Shown here piece after piece: positions 44,713 to 56,021 of a DNA stretch of 64,000 bases. The DNA lies in contig CM106585.1 in NCBI GenBank assembly GCA_048013815.1, positions 2,232,001-2,296,000 on the forward strand. Direction: 5' to 3'. The notes under the pieces were generated by a model. The model saw only the letters and a program-made list of their open reading frames with translations. It was not told the origin of the DNA and searched no databases. The stretch comes from Setoptus koraiensis (lineage: Eukaryota; Arthropoda). A program made the position numbers and the translations under genes. The first letter of the stretch is position 1. The number at the start of each line of letters is the position of its first letter.

Positions 44713-46064
44713 TTGATATTGGTTGCTTGGCTGAACAGAGGAAGCCCCGAAGTTTAGAAAGTTTGTTCCAGTTACAACTTGATGTTACAGTTAGCACATG
44801 TTATGTTAGTGGTCAGACAAATAAAACCAACTCTTTAAGTTGCGCCATCTATAAAGAGAGAAAACTTTTTCAGCAACCGTTTTCTTTTTCTTATTCTCTT
44901 ATTATTATGGCATATGGATGTAATAAATGTTTGTTTTATTTGTCGGCCGTTTGTGTGCAATGATGCAACAGTCTATTGAGTCTATGTAAAAAATAAAATA
45001 CTTTAATTGCGCAACAAACAACAGTGTTATTGCACATAAAATACAATTCTATATAAAAACGGATTTTATTCTCAAAGAGTAAATATCTTTTGTCTTGTTG
45101 TACTCACAACTACCACTGGTGCTACTGTACGAACCACGACAAACTTTCTTGGCTATGCAAGCTATATTGTAAAAGCTCACAATAGAGTGAATTTTAAATA
45201 AATATAGGATAATATATAGAATAAATAATATATAAAACAACCAATAGCCACACTAATCTTGCCACGTAACCAAAAGGAAATATTGAATATGTTAACAATT
45301 GATTCAGTTGATATACAATGTAACAATAATATATTATATATATTGGAGACAGTCACCACAAATTGGGCCACTGTTACTATAGTTGACCTAACGAGCTCAT
45401 CATGGTTGGTTACGTCATTGCTTGGTTGAACAATCGATCATTGCTGACAATCCATTGATTCTCTTATGTTTCACCACGTTACTACAGCAGCAACAATATT
45501 AGACTGCTTTTGATGCCGGCCGATGTCAGATGTAAGAAAACATTTTACGATCAAATCATGTGACTTGTCCCAAACAAAGCGCCAGAAATGTTTTGCTGCG
45601 GCAACAGTAAAAAAGTTTACAACCGAACGGGAGCGAGCAAATAAAATGTAAGCGATATGATGCTATGAAAAATGTTTTCATTTGGTTGTACTTGGTTGTT
45701 TATGGCAATAAAACTATAAACTACTAACTATATCGCTGTGTGTATGTTCTGGTCACAAGTGGACAAGAGAATAAGAATAATAAGTGACTTTAACGGACCA
45801 ATTGTTTGGACAAAGATGTTACAACAACCACGGCGACAATAACAACAACAGCAACGACAACAACAACAACAACGTCGAACGGTTTAGTAACGAAAGTATC
45901 GTTTGTCTACAGAGATCGACTGTAGCATGCTATATGTTGTATAAAAAGTGAATCTACACGCAAAATGCATAATGCATTAAGTCATTAGGTGACCATGATA
46001 ACAAACGATGCGAGAAATTATGTAGGATTCAGGTAACGATGCCGAGATACATTCTGTCCATGTT

Positions 46065-46295
46065 ATGTTGGTTTGTTTTCTCTTGGTATTGTTGTTGTTG
46101 CTGCTGCCGCTGTTGGGGTTATCTTGTGATGTAACACGATGCGATGCTGCAATGAGAGGTCAGCAAACATATTTACAATGTTGTCGTTGCAATACTAGCC
46201 CACACTGTCAATGGCTCAACCTATTCTTTGCTGACACCACTAGCTACCTACTGTGCTACTGCGCAACTTATCCATCAAAACGACAAGCTAGATAA
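46065..46295 (+). CDS. Possible small secreted Cys-rich peptide (76 residues)
   Basis: An uninterrupted ORF with a perfect signal-peptide profile ([20 protein letters not shown]) followed by about 56 residues containing eight Cys: CDVTRC, QCCRC, PHC and LCYC groups. The Cys density in the mature part is far above chance, as in secreted peptides or toxins-like/antimicrobial families. Caution: the Leu-rich leader is coded by TTG/CTG triplets that are common as simple repeats here, and an overlapping upstream ATG is in another frame. I do not recognise a family. Confidence 0.35.
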   Translation: MLVCFLLVLLLLLLPLLGLSCDVTRCDAAMRGQQTYLQCCRCNTSPHCQWLNLFFADTTSYLLCYCATYPSKRQAR

Positions 46296-47290
46296 ATACA
46301 TTTTGGACATCTTCAATGGGCATACCATCATATATATGATATATCTATTCAAATGATAGAAAGTGTGCTAATGGTCACTATAAACTATATTATAAGTAAT
46401 TGAATAGTATAGAGCGAAAGTATTCGTTAAAGTGATTTCGTTAGTGTAATGTCAAGTGCGAATCTCCAAGTATTACTTATAATAAATATTATTGGTCATG
46501 TTCAAATAAGCCGACTTTGAATGACAATTGTGACACCACACAAACAGTCAGTTCGAGTCTTGCGTGCATAGTGCATCATATTTATGAATATCGTCTGATA
46601 TCTCGCGGATAAGGCGCTTGGTGCACTTTTCAATGCTCTTGAAGATCAACTTGTATATGTTGTTCATTAATTCTTGATTTTAGCCCAATAGAGATAGTAC
46701 AATTATATCGAAACTTTGGACATGTATGGTAACAACTGATTGCGTGTTGATTAATAATACATTATCGGAGATTGACCAAAAGGTAATTGTTATTGATAAT
46801 TAACATGTACGGATGAGATTGACGACAATCAAATGCTACAAATGTCACTAATACAATAATAATTCAATGAGTAGCAAAATGACGAGTACACTTATTACAG
46901 GTTACATTTCGTATGTGAATAGACTGTTTTCAATCACATTTATCCAACTCACTCATATTGCATCTGTATTAGATCGCCATCATATAAATAAATAACAATT
47001 GCACACAATTATGACCTAACAAATTAATTGAGATTGCAAACAAACGCTAACCAATCAAGTTTGGGCTATGCATGCGATTGTTGTATGGCTTTGCATGCGG
47101 AGATGTGCTTATGTTTAGCTAAATGGTCGCGAATGCTCGGCAATTTGGCTTTGTATTTAGTGCTACTGATGTTATTTAATCTCTTTGTCAAATTATCGAA
47201 TACCATTGTGTATGTGACTATCTGCTTGTCATGGTGCTTGTTTGCTTGTATGGCCATTATTGGGGCTCCTTCCGAATTTGTTTTTTCTCT

Positions 47291-47292
47291 CC

Positions 47293-47363
<71 letters not shown>

Positions 47364-47371
47364 CATCCCTC
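47291..47371. repeat. (CT)n microsatellite
   Basis: About 75 bp of nearly pure CT on the plus strand. The Ser/Leu and Glu/Arg repeats in overlapping ORFs are artefacts. Confidence 0.96.
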
Positions 47372-49824
47372 ACCATCTAACTTGTTCATGTTTTCGCAAC
47401 AAGCAAAGCGAAAGAAGTATGCGTTCAGTTTTTATGTATGCTCTTCTTGTTGTTGAGTGTTTCCCCGAGCATTATTTAACTAACAACCTAAACAACAAGA
47501 AGCACCAAATATCTGTCTTTTGTATCGAAAAGAATGGCTCTTGTAGAGAGATATAAACACTGCACACTCTAATACATAACAAAGTTTGCAAACAGATATA
47601 GTTGCCACGAGGCAAATCTGTTTGTGTCGACTCAAGTTGTTTGTTGGATAGACAAAAAGTCGAGTGAGTGAGATCTGCAAGCAACGAACAACAAAAACAG
47701 TGGACAATAACTGAATGAAGCGTGCCCAACCAACTAAATGATTGTCTGCATCTATGCTCATAACTCTGGCTCACATCCCGCCAGATACTTCTCCAAAGAA
47801 AGCCACCCTACAACCAAACCAAACTAATGCACTTTAAACATTATTAACGTTACATAATGGCTTATATAGAGCGCACAATTTCAATGATTGTTGTCCTTTC
47901 TCTTGTTTCTCTATCGTATGTCATTGCTGCTGGTGTCTAGTTTAAACTATTGCATACACAATCTTTGCAATTACCATTGCATCATAATTGAATAACAAAA
48001 AAAAACATTTTACTGTACGATAAGCTTGCATATACAACATGATGATGACAACCATAATGAAAATTTTCCATAGTAACGTTGCTATAGTAATCTATCGAGG
48101 TTGATCAATGGAAAACTTTAGTTTTGTAAAACATGAACGTGCTTGCTTATGGAAAGCAACAAAAACAATACTCTACAACAGATAACACCAATTTGTTTGC
48201 TGAACAACAAATTAGAAACAATGATCATTATGCAGCACTAACAAAATTAAAATAAAACTTGCTCGTGTTACAGCCACGGAGCTACTCATACATGTTTCTA
48301 TAATTACAAGAGCAAGTCATAATGCTATTACCGCTCTAAGCTCTGCTTGTTCCATTTCCAGCCAAACAAATAGTTTGGGTAAGGGCAAGTAAATGCATAA
48401 TCTAAAATGTGTAACTTATAATGTTTTTTCCTGTTAGTTGGTATATAGACTGGAAACCATCAAGATGAATATAGCCAATAGACAACTTTGCGACATACTA
48501 TTGCACAGGTGATTGTGAAACAATACTGTCGTTCATCCTAATAGTGATTGCAAAATATGGCCAATTTGTACTAAATCAACGTTATGCATAAAATAAATAT
48601 AGAGAGCATGTAAACATAACAACAATAATGTCGTGATATTGTGTAAGGTGTATTAAACTGATAATATAGATAGTTGTTATGCAAGAAGAACAGCAACAAT
48701 ATTATCATTCGATAATGAGCTCTCAGTATGCAGTGCATGATTAAATGTTCCTCTTGTCTTCATGATTCTTTGAAAACACGACAATGCTTTCCAAACTATT
48801 CTATTGTTGTTGCGCAATGTACGTTGCTGTTACTCAAAGTACATATTTGTATTGTTGTTTATACGGAACAAATACAAAGACACTCATAACTTTCGAGAGA
48901 TGTAAAACGAACAATAACTTTTGGTTGACTTGCTTAACGTATATGCACATCCGGATGCCAAGATCAGGTGTAAATTTGCATGAAAACGCAATAGCGCAGC
49001 GTGATGTGATTGAATTGATGTCTGTCTTTGTCGTAATATATACATCAATACATATGTAGTCATTTTCATGTATATGTAGTCAAGATACCATCTATGTTTC
49101 TATGGTTAAACATCGCAGCCATGCGGTGCGACGGCTTCAATGCAAACTTTAAATAAAGTCCTTGTTTAGCTAGATGTGATCAATCACTTTTATTATTTTC
49201 TCATTTTTGTCGCTTTTAATGATAAGACTAAATCAACCCATAAAACACTAACATAACAGCGAATGGAATATCCATTCTATTCACTTTTCTGATTCATTGT
49301 TATTTGTTTTTCATATCGACAGAAAGAAGTGTCAGTGAAATGATGCTGAAGTAGCTAAGATTTATACATATATTCTTCGGGACTTCAAAATCGCCTCATT
49401 TGTTCCATGACCAGAAGTAGTGTTCATTCAGAACTTGCAATAAAAAAGCAATCATCCAAGTGAACTCTTCGTCTACCATTAGCAGAACCCATTCATCGAT
49501 TATTATTATTCGATTATTAGTCACATAGTACACGCGATGGGACTCGGGGAACATTGAGGATTAAATGGAAATCAATGAAAGGTGTGGGGACGTCCTCCTC
49601 CCCTTATCTGTACATTGAGCTGGACGATATGTGATGTGTACGAATTATGCGTTACTGTGAAAAAACGTTAAAGATCTTTATTTTGAAAACTGGACGAATC
49701 CGGTAAGATTTGGTTTTGAGTAAAAAATATTGAAATCTCGAATCTAGACCCCAGAGATTATTTCTGAAACTCCTCACCACATACAGTGCTGGTAACAGGT
49801 AGAATTATCGATTCTCCAGCGCCA

Positions 49825-50040
49825 ATGAGCGGGAGTGTCCCTTGTGAGTTGAAAAAAGAAAATTCAGGGGGCGAACATTCTAACAGTGACCCAAATGACG
49901 AATCCATCTATTATCCAGCCCTATTTAGTAAAATTTTCGTCAAAGATGGAGTGATGCGGATAGGGGATCCGCATGGAGAATACGAGGATTTCGGTTACAG
50001 GACAAGTTTAATGAAGGATAAACCAGATCCTAAGAGATAA
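49825..50040 (+). CDS. Small hypothetical protein or 3' terminal exon (71 residues)
   Basis: ORF from the ATG at 49,825 (MSGSVPCELKKE) to the stop at 50,038-50,040. The frame is open upstream to a possible acceptor CATACAG at 49,785, so it may be a last exon. The C-terminal half looks constrained: YYPALFSKIFVKDGVMRIGD followed by PHGEYEDFGYRTSLMKDK. I do not recognise it. It is tail-to-tail with RGP1, whose stop lies 85 bp away, which fits the tight gene packing here. Confidence 0.45.
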   Translation: MSGSVPCELKKENSGGEHSNSDPNDESIYYPALFSKIFVKDGVMRIGDPHGEYEDFGYRTSLMKDKPDPKR

Positions 50041-50124
50041 ATGATGATATATTACATTCAATCCATTACATACATACATTACTACATGATAAATGATTAA
50101 AGCATTACAAATTACAGCATTACT

Positions 50125-51060
50125 TTAACGGGCCAATTGTGATGAATAGAGGGTGATTGGCAAGTCCCAAATAACAGTTTCAATATCTATATTTTCCTTT
50201 AATGTTTCCATATGTCCATTTTTGTTGACTTCAGATACTTCTCTAAAATTTCCTTTTTGTGCTATGCCGAATTCAAAGTGCAATCTCCAATTTAGCGACA
50301 AAATATCAGTTTTAAAAGTAGGCGAGACAGTCAATGGAATAGAAATCGACATTTGCGTTTGTTCAGTATTTATACATATTTCACTATGGCTGTTGAAGGT
50401 CCTAAATAGCATATCATTTGACTGCTGTGTATATAATGTCTCCTCTACACTCTGCAGACTAACGGTATACGAGACACAATGTAATTTTGTGTCAGAGAAG
50501 TTGAAAACACCGATGATATTCTCGCCCAACTTGTAAGATTGCTTTAACAATGAGAAGCGCCCAAGTCGACCTTTTTTTGTAGCTATTGCGTAAGTTGTGG
50601 CACAATTCTTGGAGGCTAGATCATCATTGTTTGGGAAGGTCATGATTTGTAGGGGCAACCTGATAGACTCAATTGCGCTATTGATCCTTTGACTACCTAT
50701 ACACAAACTATGTATATACTGAATTCTCTGTCCTCTGTATGATGGCGGTGAATCTTCAGGTATCAATTCCTCGTAGTGGAAAATTTTGGCCTCGCCGGGT
50801 TTCAGTGTTAAATCGCAGAATAAAATTTTGGGCTTCGTTGCAATCAATTTATTTGTTGAGTGGTCAAATGAAGTTTTTTTCTTTTGCATCTTACGAATGT
50901 TCTTATTGCCATTGTCCTCTAAATGGCATATGATTTGTCCACAAGCTAAGCCTAAAATTTCCTTTTGGTCATTATTAGTATTCTTAAATTCAATTTTACA
51001 CTTCACTGTTTCTTTCACAAAATAGACACTCCTGTCTAGAGTGGTCCTAATCTCGATCAT
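50125..51060 (-). CDS. RGP1: RGP1 homologue, Rab6A GEF complex partner protein 2
   Basis: 311-residue single-exon protein. RGP1 pairs with RIC1 to activate Rab6 on the Golgi for retrograde endosome-to-Golgi traffic. The start MIEIRTTLDRSVYF matches the family's N-terminus, and the diagnostic blocks PKILFCDLTLKPGE, PPSYRGQRIQYIHSL (with IGSQRINS), FSLLKQSYKLGENIIGVFN, YTVSLQSVEE and LNWRLHFEFGI all occur in order (arrestin-like beta-sandwich fold). It ends at a WDLPI block, as in the human protein, and is shorter than the human form (about 390) in the variable linkers. Divergent from CSN8, with 492 bp between start codons. Confidence 0.94.
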   Translation of the reverse strand: MIEIRTTLDRSVYFVKETVKCKIEFKNTNNDQKEILGLACGQIICHLEDNGNKNIRKMQKKKTSFDHSTNKLIATKPKILFCDLTLKPGEAKIFHYEELIPEDSPPSYRGQRIQYIHSLCIGSQRINSAIESIRLPLQIMTFPNNDDLASKNCATTYAIATKKGRLGRFSLLKQSYKLGENIIGVFNFSDTKLHCVSYTVSLQSVEETLYTQQSNDMLFRTFNSHSEICINTEQTQMSISIPLTVSPTFKTDILSLNWRLHFEFGIAQKGNFREVSEVNKNGHMETLKENIDIETVIWDLPITLYSSQLAR

Positions 51061-51552
51061 ACTGCGAGTTGTCCTCTGGAATTCATGTGATATTTTGTTG
51101 GAATTATGTTCAATAGATAGCTCATCTAATGGATAATAATAAATAAAGATTCTTGGACTAGTAATAGAATATTATGTATACCAAGTGTTTAACCAATATC
51201 TCATTCGAACAATATTTCAATTGTGAATAAAAATAAACATTATATACTCCGATCATTTTGCACCAGAAGGCGCTCTACTCGAACCTCTACTAAAGCCCGC
51301 TCAAATCTCATTTGTACTGACGAATTGGTCGCTTTTCAGCACACTTTGTAAACAAAATTTAATGTATAATGCGTAAGCAATCAATATAAAAACGTGCCTT
51401 CATTTTCCATTATTGTTATCATCACAAGAATTCATCTTTTCACTATTATTATTTCATCATAAAATATACACATTATTATAAAATCTTCTACTCTTTTGTT
51501 TGGTACCAGTCATAATAAGGTTACAAATAAAAACATTGAAAAAACATAGAAG
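51061..51552. promoter_or_regulatory. Shared divergent intergenic region, RGP1 / CSN8
   Basis: 492 bp between two opposing start codons, AT-rich, with no ORF. It must contain both promoters, possibly bidirectional. I see no clear TATA box or initiator to place. Confidence 0.5.
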
Positions 51553-52146
51553 ATGGACTACTCTGTTGACTATGTCAGTCTCGCACGTCAACTTGAGAGA
51601 CAAGAATTAGAGTCATCATCAGGTGCTTCACCACAAGTTTACGGACAATTGTTAGCTATGTATCTATTAATCAATGATCTACCTTCAGCCAAATATTTGT
51701 GGAAACGTATACCAGATCATATCAAGGCACAAAATAGTGAATTAACCGCGGTGTGGCAAGTAGGTAAACACTTGTGGCATCACGACTACCCAAATATATA
51801 CTCATCCATTACTTCATACCAGAATTGGCCAATGCATCTTGGAAACATAATGAATCTCTTGTTGGAATCCACTAGAAATAGGGCAAAAATTCTGATATCT
51901 AAAGCCTATTCATCTATTTCATTGAACGATTGTGTTAAACTACTAGGCCAATCAGAAGAGGAAGCTATAAAAACAATCAAATCTCTGGGATGGACTCTAG
52001 ATACAGAGACTAACCATGTTGCTCCTAATAAACCTTTGCCACAACTATCTACTAGTAAACATGGTCTTCTCGGTTTCGACAATGGAGTAGAACTGCTGAA
52101 CAAATTAACACAATATGTAGTATTCTTGGAACAATGTAGCAATTGA
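51553..52146 (+). CDS. CSN8: COP9 signalosome complex subunit 8
   Basis: 197-residue single-exon protein of the CSN8/PSD8/eIF3K family. CSN8 is the smallest subunit of the COP9 signalosome, which removes NEDD8 from cullin-RING ubiquitin ligases. Evidence: the helical segment VYGQLLAMYLLINDLPSAKY followed by LWKRIPDHIK, then AVWQVGKHLWHHDYPNIY, the winged-helix-like part AKILISKAYSSISLNDCVKL and LGQSEEEAIK, and a C-terminal VEL..LTQYVVFLEQ helix. Length agrees with human (209). ATG follows an A-rich leader (AACATAGAAG). Its stop is 50 bp from the GFM2 stop on the other strand. Confidence 0.95.
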   Translation: MDYSVDYVSLARQLERQELESSSGASPQVYGQLLAMYLLINDLPSAKYLWKRIPDHIKAQNSELTAVWQVGKHLWHHDYPNIYSSITSYQNWPMHLGNIMNLLLESTRNRAKILISKAYSSISLNDCVKLLGQSEEEAIKTIKSLGWTLDTETNHVAPNKPLPQLSTSKHGLLGFDNGVELLNKLTQYVVFLEQCSN

Positions 52147-52196
52147 ATATAATAGAGAAGCAAATAGACTCGAGTACCCAGTGTGTTAGTTCATCA

Positions 52197-54470
52197 TCAT
52201 GTTATTTTAATTTTGTATCTGTCGGCCTCCGTCATAGGATGATATTCAAATAATTCCATGGTGAAACAACCATGACCTGATGTTGTGACCCTAAGATACT
52301 CCGAATAACTAGAAAGCTCACTCAGTGGTGTTAGCGTCCGTATCGTCAAGCTTTTCAAATTTGGTGTCGTACTTTGAATTAAACTTCTCCTAGTCGAAAG
52401 ATCACTTATTACTATACCACTATATTCAGACGGAATCACTACTTCTAGTAGCATCATTGGCTCTAATAAAACCGGTGAGCAATTTTTGACAGCATCTGTC
52501 AGACATTTTGAAGCTGCTGAAGATATAACTGCTGGACTACACCTATTGCTTGCTTTAAACTCTAATAAATCTATTTCGCAGTCAATTACTTCGAAACCAA
52601 GCAATGGACCATGACGTAATGCCGAGCCAAATCCTCTGTGCATTGCCTTGATGAAGTCTTTTCTTATTCTTTCATTCTCGGCATTAGCTGTTATTTTCAA
52701 GTTTTTATATGACCAAGTACCGAGATTTGGTGTATTCTTTATGCGAATTTTCATGTGCACATCGCTTTTTATCGAATCGAAAACAATGTTGTAATTGATC
52801 TCTTCTTCCTTTTCGCCTATAAAAGCTTCGCGATAAGAAATTTGCAGAGGACCTAAATGAGCCGATACTCCATACTCAGATTCTATTCTGTCCTTTATAA
52901 TTTCAATGTGCAATTTTCCCATTCCTTTTATAATCATCTGACCCATATCTTCAATTTCATAGGTGAACGAAGGATCCTCTCTCGACAAACATTCTAGAGC
53001 ATGCTCGAGAGCATTTTGTTTGAGCATGGATGGTGCTTCAATAGAACAATAAAAAACTGGTTCTATTCTTTTTATACTGGGTAAATGAACACCATCAATA
53101 ATGAGGAATTGGGGGCCCTCATGATTCGGCCTAGAATCAATCGAGTAGTCTGCAATAGTCTGGCTGGATGCATGAAAACTCGAATCAACTAGTACATCAC
53201 CCGTCTTAACGTTCGTCAGGCCTGACACAACTGCTATGTTGTAAACTCCGACAGAGCCATCTCGCACTTCTTGGAAGTCATCAGCGAATGCCTGGTAAAC
53301 TTTTTTGACCGACCCTTTGGAGGAATCTCTTAGATTAATAAGCTTCATCTGATGCATTAGAGAGCCTTTATATATTCTAATGAATGTAAGCGGTCCCAAC
53401 ATTTTGTCATGTATAATCTTAAATACAAATCCTATGAAGGATTGCGATGTTGAGTTTTGTATTGTTTCATTATCGGCTTCTGATTTAATCTGTTTGAGCC
53501 TATCAACTGGAGATGGCAGAAGTTTAACCATGCCGTCCATCAATGTTTGGATTCCAATATTTTTGTAGGAGGAACCAACGAACACTGGCGAAGCCAGTCT
53601 CTCCAGAGTAACTGAACGTAGTGCCTTGTAAGTTTCTGATGATGACACATCATAGAGTTGATCACAGTTTATAACATGCGATGCAAAATCATCGTTCATA
53701 TCGGACAATTTGTTTATCAAGTATTCGCGTTTTTCTTCAACGATTTGAGCTAGTTCAGTTCCTTTTGAAACGGGTATATTGTCGTAGCTTGATCCTGTTG
53801 CTGACCACGTCAAGACACTACGATCTATTAGATCAACTAGTGAATCAAATCTCTGGCTATCTTTCTTGAATGGAATCTGCAATAGTAAAGGCTCAATGTT
53901 GAGCTTAGATTTGATATCATTCAAACATAATGAGAGACTGGCAGTGGGTTTATCAAACTTATTTAGATAGATAATATTTGACAGATTGTAACGATTTGCT
54001 TGATTCCACACTGTGATAGTTTGAGCCTCTACTCCAGCCGATGAGTCCAATATTGTGACGGCTCCATCAAGAACACTGAGGCTCCTCTCCACTTCCATTG
54101 TGAAATCGACATGGCCGGGTGTGTCAATCAGATTAAGTTTATGCTTTGACCAGAAAAAAGTGATTGCTGCCGATGTAATAGTGATCCCTCGCTCCCTTTC
54201 TTGCTTGAGGTAGTCTGTCACGGTATTGCCTTGGTCCACTTCACCGATAGTATCAGATAATCCAGAATAGTGAATAATTCTCTCGCTCGTGGTTGTTTTG
54301 CCTGCGTTAATATGAGCTATAATACCTACATTGCGAATACGTTCAGGTGACGCACTATTCGATAGAGCATTGTTTTTACTCTTCTTGCTCGCTTGAGCAG
54401 AATATCTTCGACATTGAGTTGATGGGGACTTCAATGGAGATTTCTTTGGGATCCGGCGAACACAAAACAT
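52197..54470 (-). CDS. GFM2: Mitochondrial ribosome-releasing factor 2 (elongation factor G2)
   Basis: 757-residue translational GTPase. GFM2 works with the recycling factor to split mitochondrial ribosomes after termination, rather than in translocation. The first 40 residues are basic and Ser-rich (mitochondrial presequence). G domain: G1 GIIAHINAGKTTTSER, switch II DTPGHVDFTMEVERS, G4 LNKFDKP; switch I region QERERGITITSA. Domains II-V follow (ECLSREDPSFTYE, GMGKLHIEII, MHRGFGSALRHGPLLGFE). The usual AHIDAGKT is AHINAGKT here, an Asp-to-Asn change just before the P-loop Gly-Lys. Human GFM2 is 779 residues. I choose GFM2 over GFM1 from the ERERGITITSAA context and the weakly conserved domain IV. 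Intronless. Confidence 0.92.
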   Translation of the reverse strand: MFCVRRIPKKSPLKSPSTQCRRYSAQASKKSKNNALSNSASPERIRNVGIIAHINAGKTTTSERIIHYSGLSDTIGEVDQGNTVTDYLKQERERGITITSAAITFFWSKHKLNLIDTPGHVDFTMEVERSLSVLDGAVTILDSSAGVEAQTITVWNQANRYNLSNIIYLNKFDKPTASLSLCLNDIKSKLNIEPLLLQIPFKKDSQRFDSLVDLIDRSVLTWSATGSSYDNIPVSKGTELAQIVEEKREYLINKLSDMNDDFASHVINCDQLYDVSSSETYKALRSVTLERLASPVFVGSSYKNIGIQTLMDGMVKLLPSPVDRLKQIKSEADNETIQNSTSQSFIGFVFKIIHDKMLGPLTFIRIYKGSLMHQMKLINLRDSSKGSVKKVYQAFADDFQEVRDGSVGVYNIAVVSGLTNVKTGDVLVDSSFHASSQTIADYSIDSRPNHEGPQFLIIDGVHLPSIKRIEPVFYCSIEAPSMLKQNALEHALECLSREDPSFTYEIEDMGQMIIKGMGKLHIEIIKDRIESEYGVSAHLGPLQISYREAFIGEKEEEINYNIVFDSIKSDVHMKIRIKNTPNLGTWSYKNLKITANAENERIRKDFIKAMHRGFGSALRHGPLLGFEVIDCEIDLLEFKASNRCSPAVISSAASKCLTDAVKNCSPVLLEPMMLLEVVIPSEYSGIVISDLSTRRSLIQSTTPNLKSLTIRTLTPLSELSSYSEYLRVTTSGHGCFTMELFEYHPMTEADRYKIKIT

Positions 54471-54534
54471 GTCGCCTAATTTAACTTATTTTAACAACAA
54501 CAAAAAAATACAACCAATCATTAGATTGTCACGT

Positions 54535-54620
54535 GAGTGGTGCTGCGGGCAGGGTCATGAGCCGCGCACGGGTATGATCTGCAACGAGCGGGACGGGGGC
54601 GTGCCCACTAGGCCACACTC
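54535..54620 (-). ncRNA. tRNA-like / tRNA-derived SINE-like element, 86 bp
   Basis: A sharply GC-rich island, 65 bp upstream of the GFM2 start. The minus strand carries TGGCCTAGTGG (54,605-54,615), a perfect match to the Pol III A box, and about 50 bp further GGCTCATGACC, a degenerate B box. Ends GAGTG and CACTC can pair as a short acceptor-like stem. The D-arm does not fold well and I find no clean anticodon arm, so this is more likely a tRNA pseudogene or SINE head than a working tRNA. Alternatively, a GFM2 promoter element. Confidence 0.35.
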
Positions 54621-56021
54621 GGGCCGGCTCACGGATTGTACCGATAGAGGGTGTGTTGAGTTGTAGAAAATTTCTATCTAGAGATAATGTACCGGCGAGG
54701 TTGCGACTTTCGACAGAGTATTGTGGTACTTGTATCAAGTTGATGTTGACCTGATTTTTTTTCATATATTTCAAGACAATTCGAATTTCGCCACTCTAAC
54801 AACTGTTAGTGAACTTAGCACGTTCGGAATGGAAATCATTGTATTGTTCATTCAATTTTTTCGAAAATTTTTCATCAACGTATACATACATTTTAGTTGG
54901 TTAGTTCGTTGGCGGAATCTATTTTTCGAATTCATTCAGGTAGGTTCAGTGGAATACTCATTCATTTCAATTGAGAACTTGTAATATACAAGCGCAGAGT
55001 GGACATAATCTCATGATTTCTCCCTTTTCATATATGTAGTGCGACTTGATTTGACATAACCATACCAGTCAATCGGAAAAAATGAGATCATTGCAGAAAA
55101 TATTCGTTTTCCGTGTTTTCTAAAGATCTTCTCTTGTACCGTTCGATCAGGGTAGTGTAGAACTTGGTAGGAGGCGACGTTGTGAGGAGAAGGGTTTTCC
55201 TTGTCAGATCACTCATCGACAGGTTAGAACAATAACCTGATGTATCCTGAGGGTATCTCATGATTCTTTAGCGTCAGTTGCTTCTATTTGTTCGATCTTG
55301 ACGCAATCTTCTGCACTGCAATCTCCTCTTTATTGCGAATATATCGTGTAAATGTGGTTTTTCTTATTCGTCTCACTGTTACACAAATTGACTTTTCGCA
55401 AAAATGAACCCTTCAAAATTTCGAGCTATTTCAAGTGCGCGTAGAGCGCGAGACTAGGCAAAAGTGGAGGAAATTCCAGTAAACGAAGATTTTGATACCT
55501 CGAGCACCAACCATGTATCCAAGACATTGCTCCCAGTGATAATTGACCTATTTAAACCTATGAAAACTAGAATTGAAGCTAGATTCTTACAATGAGAGAG
55601 TGAAACAGCCCTAGAGATGACTACTTTTCACTTTAATCCGAGAATTTCTATAAAAGAGGTACAGTTAGTCTTATAGATATATCGACGCTTTTAACAAAGA
55701 AACAGAGCGAAAATCTCTATTTGTGGCTGTTTTGGTGAAGTTATTCTGCACTTTACTAAATGTTGAAGTGGCTGTTCAATTGGTTAGTTTTCAGAAGTTT
55801 TCCCATGTCAAACGAACAACAATCGGCTCCAATTGAATCCATGGTACTGTAGCAGGGCGCACTGAGGAATTTGCAGAAATTCATACATCTTATGGAGCTG
55901 GCTATTCGGACAACCATCTTGCCCCCGAGAAGAATATGCATAATTCTCACCCCTTTTATTCTATATGATGTAATGATGTTGATACTTATGTGAATTTTGC
56001 TTTGAGTTATTTTTTTTTCAA
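54621..56021. other. No gene seen
   Basis: 1.4 kb, AT-rich, with only short unconvincing ORFs (for example 55,756-56,025, minus, directly downstream of the four-helix protein and possibly its 3' UTR). Confidence 0.6.

Larger units (their letters stand above)
41105..49785. other. Gene-poor stretch upstream of the GPCR
   Basis: About 8.7 kb, AT-rich, with CT/GA and GTTT simple repeats, one MITE (42,121) and one small Cys-rich ORF (46,065). It probably holds the GPCR promoter and perhaps 5' non-coding exons. No conserved domain seen on either strand. Confidence 0.65.

Noticed and set aside
45110-45163. Possible minus-strand micro-exon reading CIAKKVCRGSYSS with AG and GTGAGT flanks
   Set aside because: Short, with no partner exon identified nearby. 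The splice-like flanks can occur by chance in a stretch this long.
48784-49059. 91-codon plus ORF with Cys and Tyr
   Set aside because: AT-rich chance ORF, overlapped by an antisense ORF of similar length and without signal or domain features.
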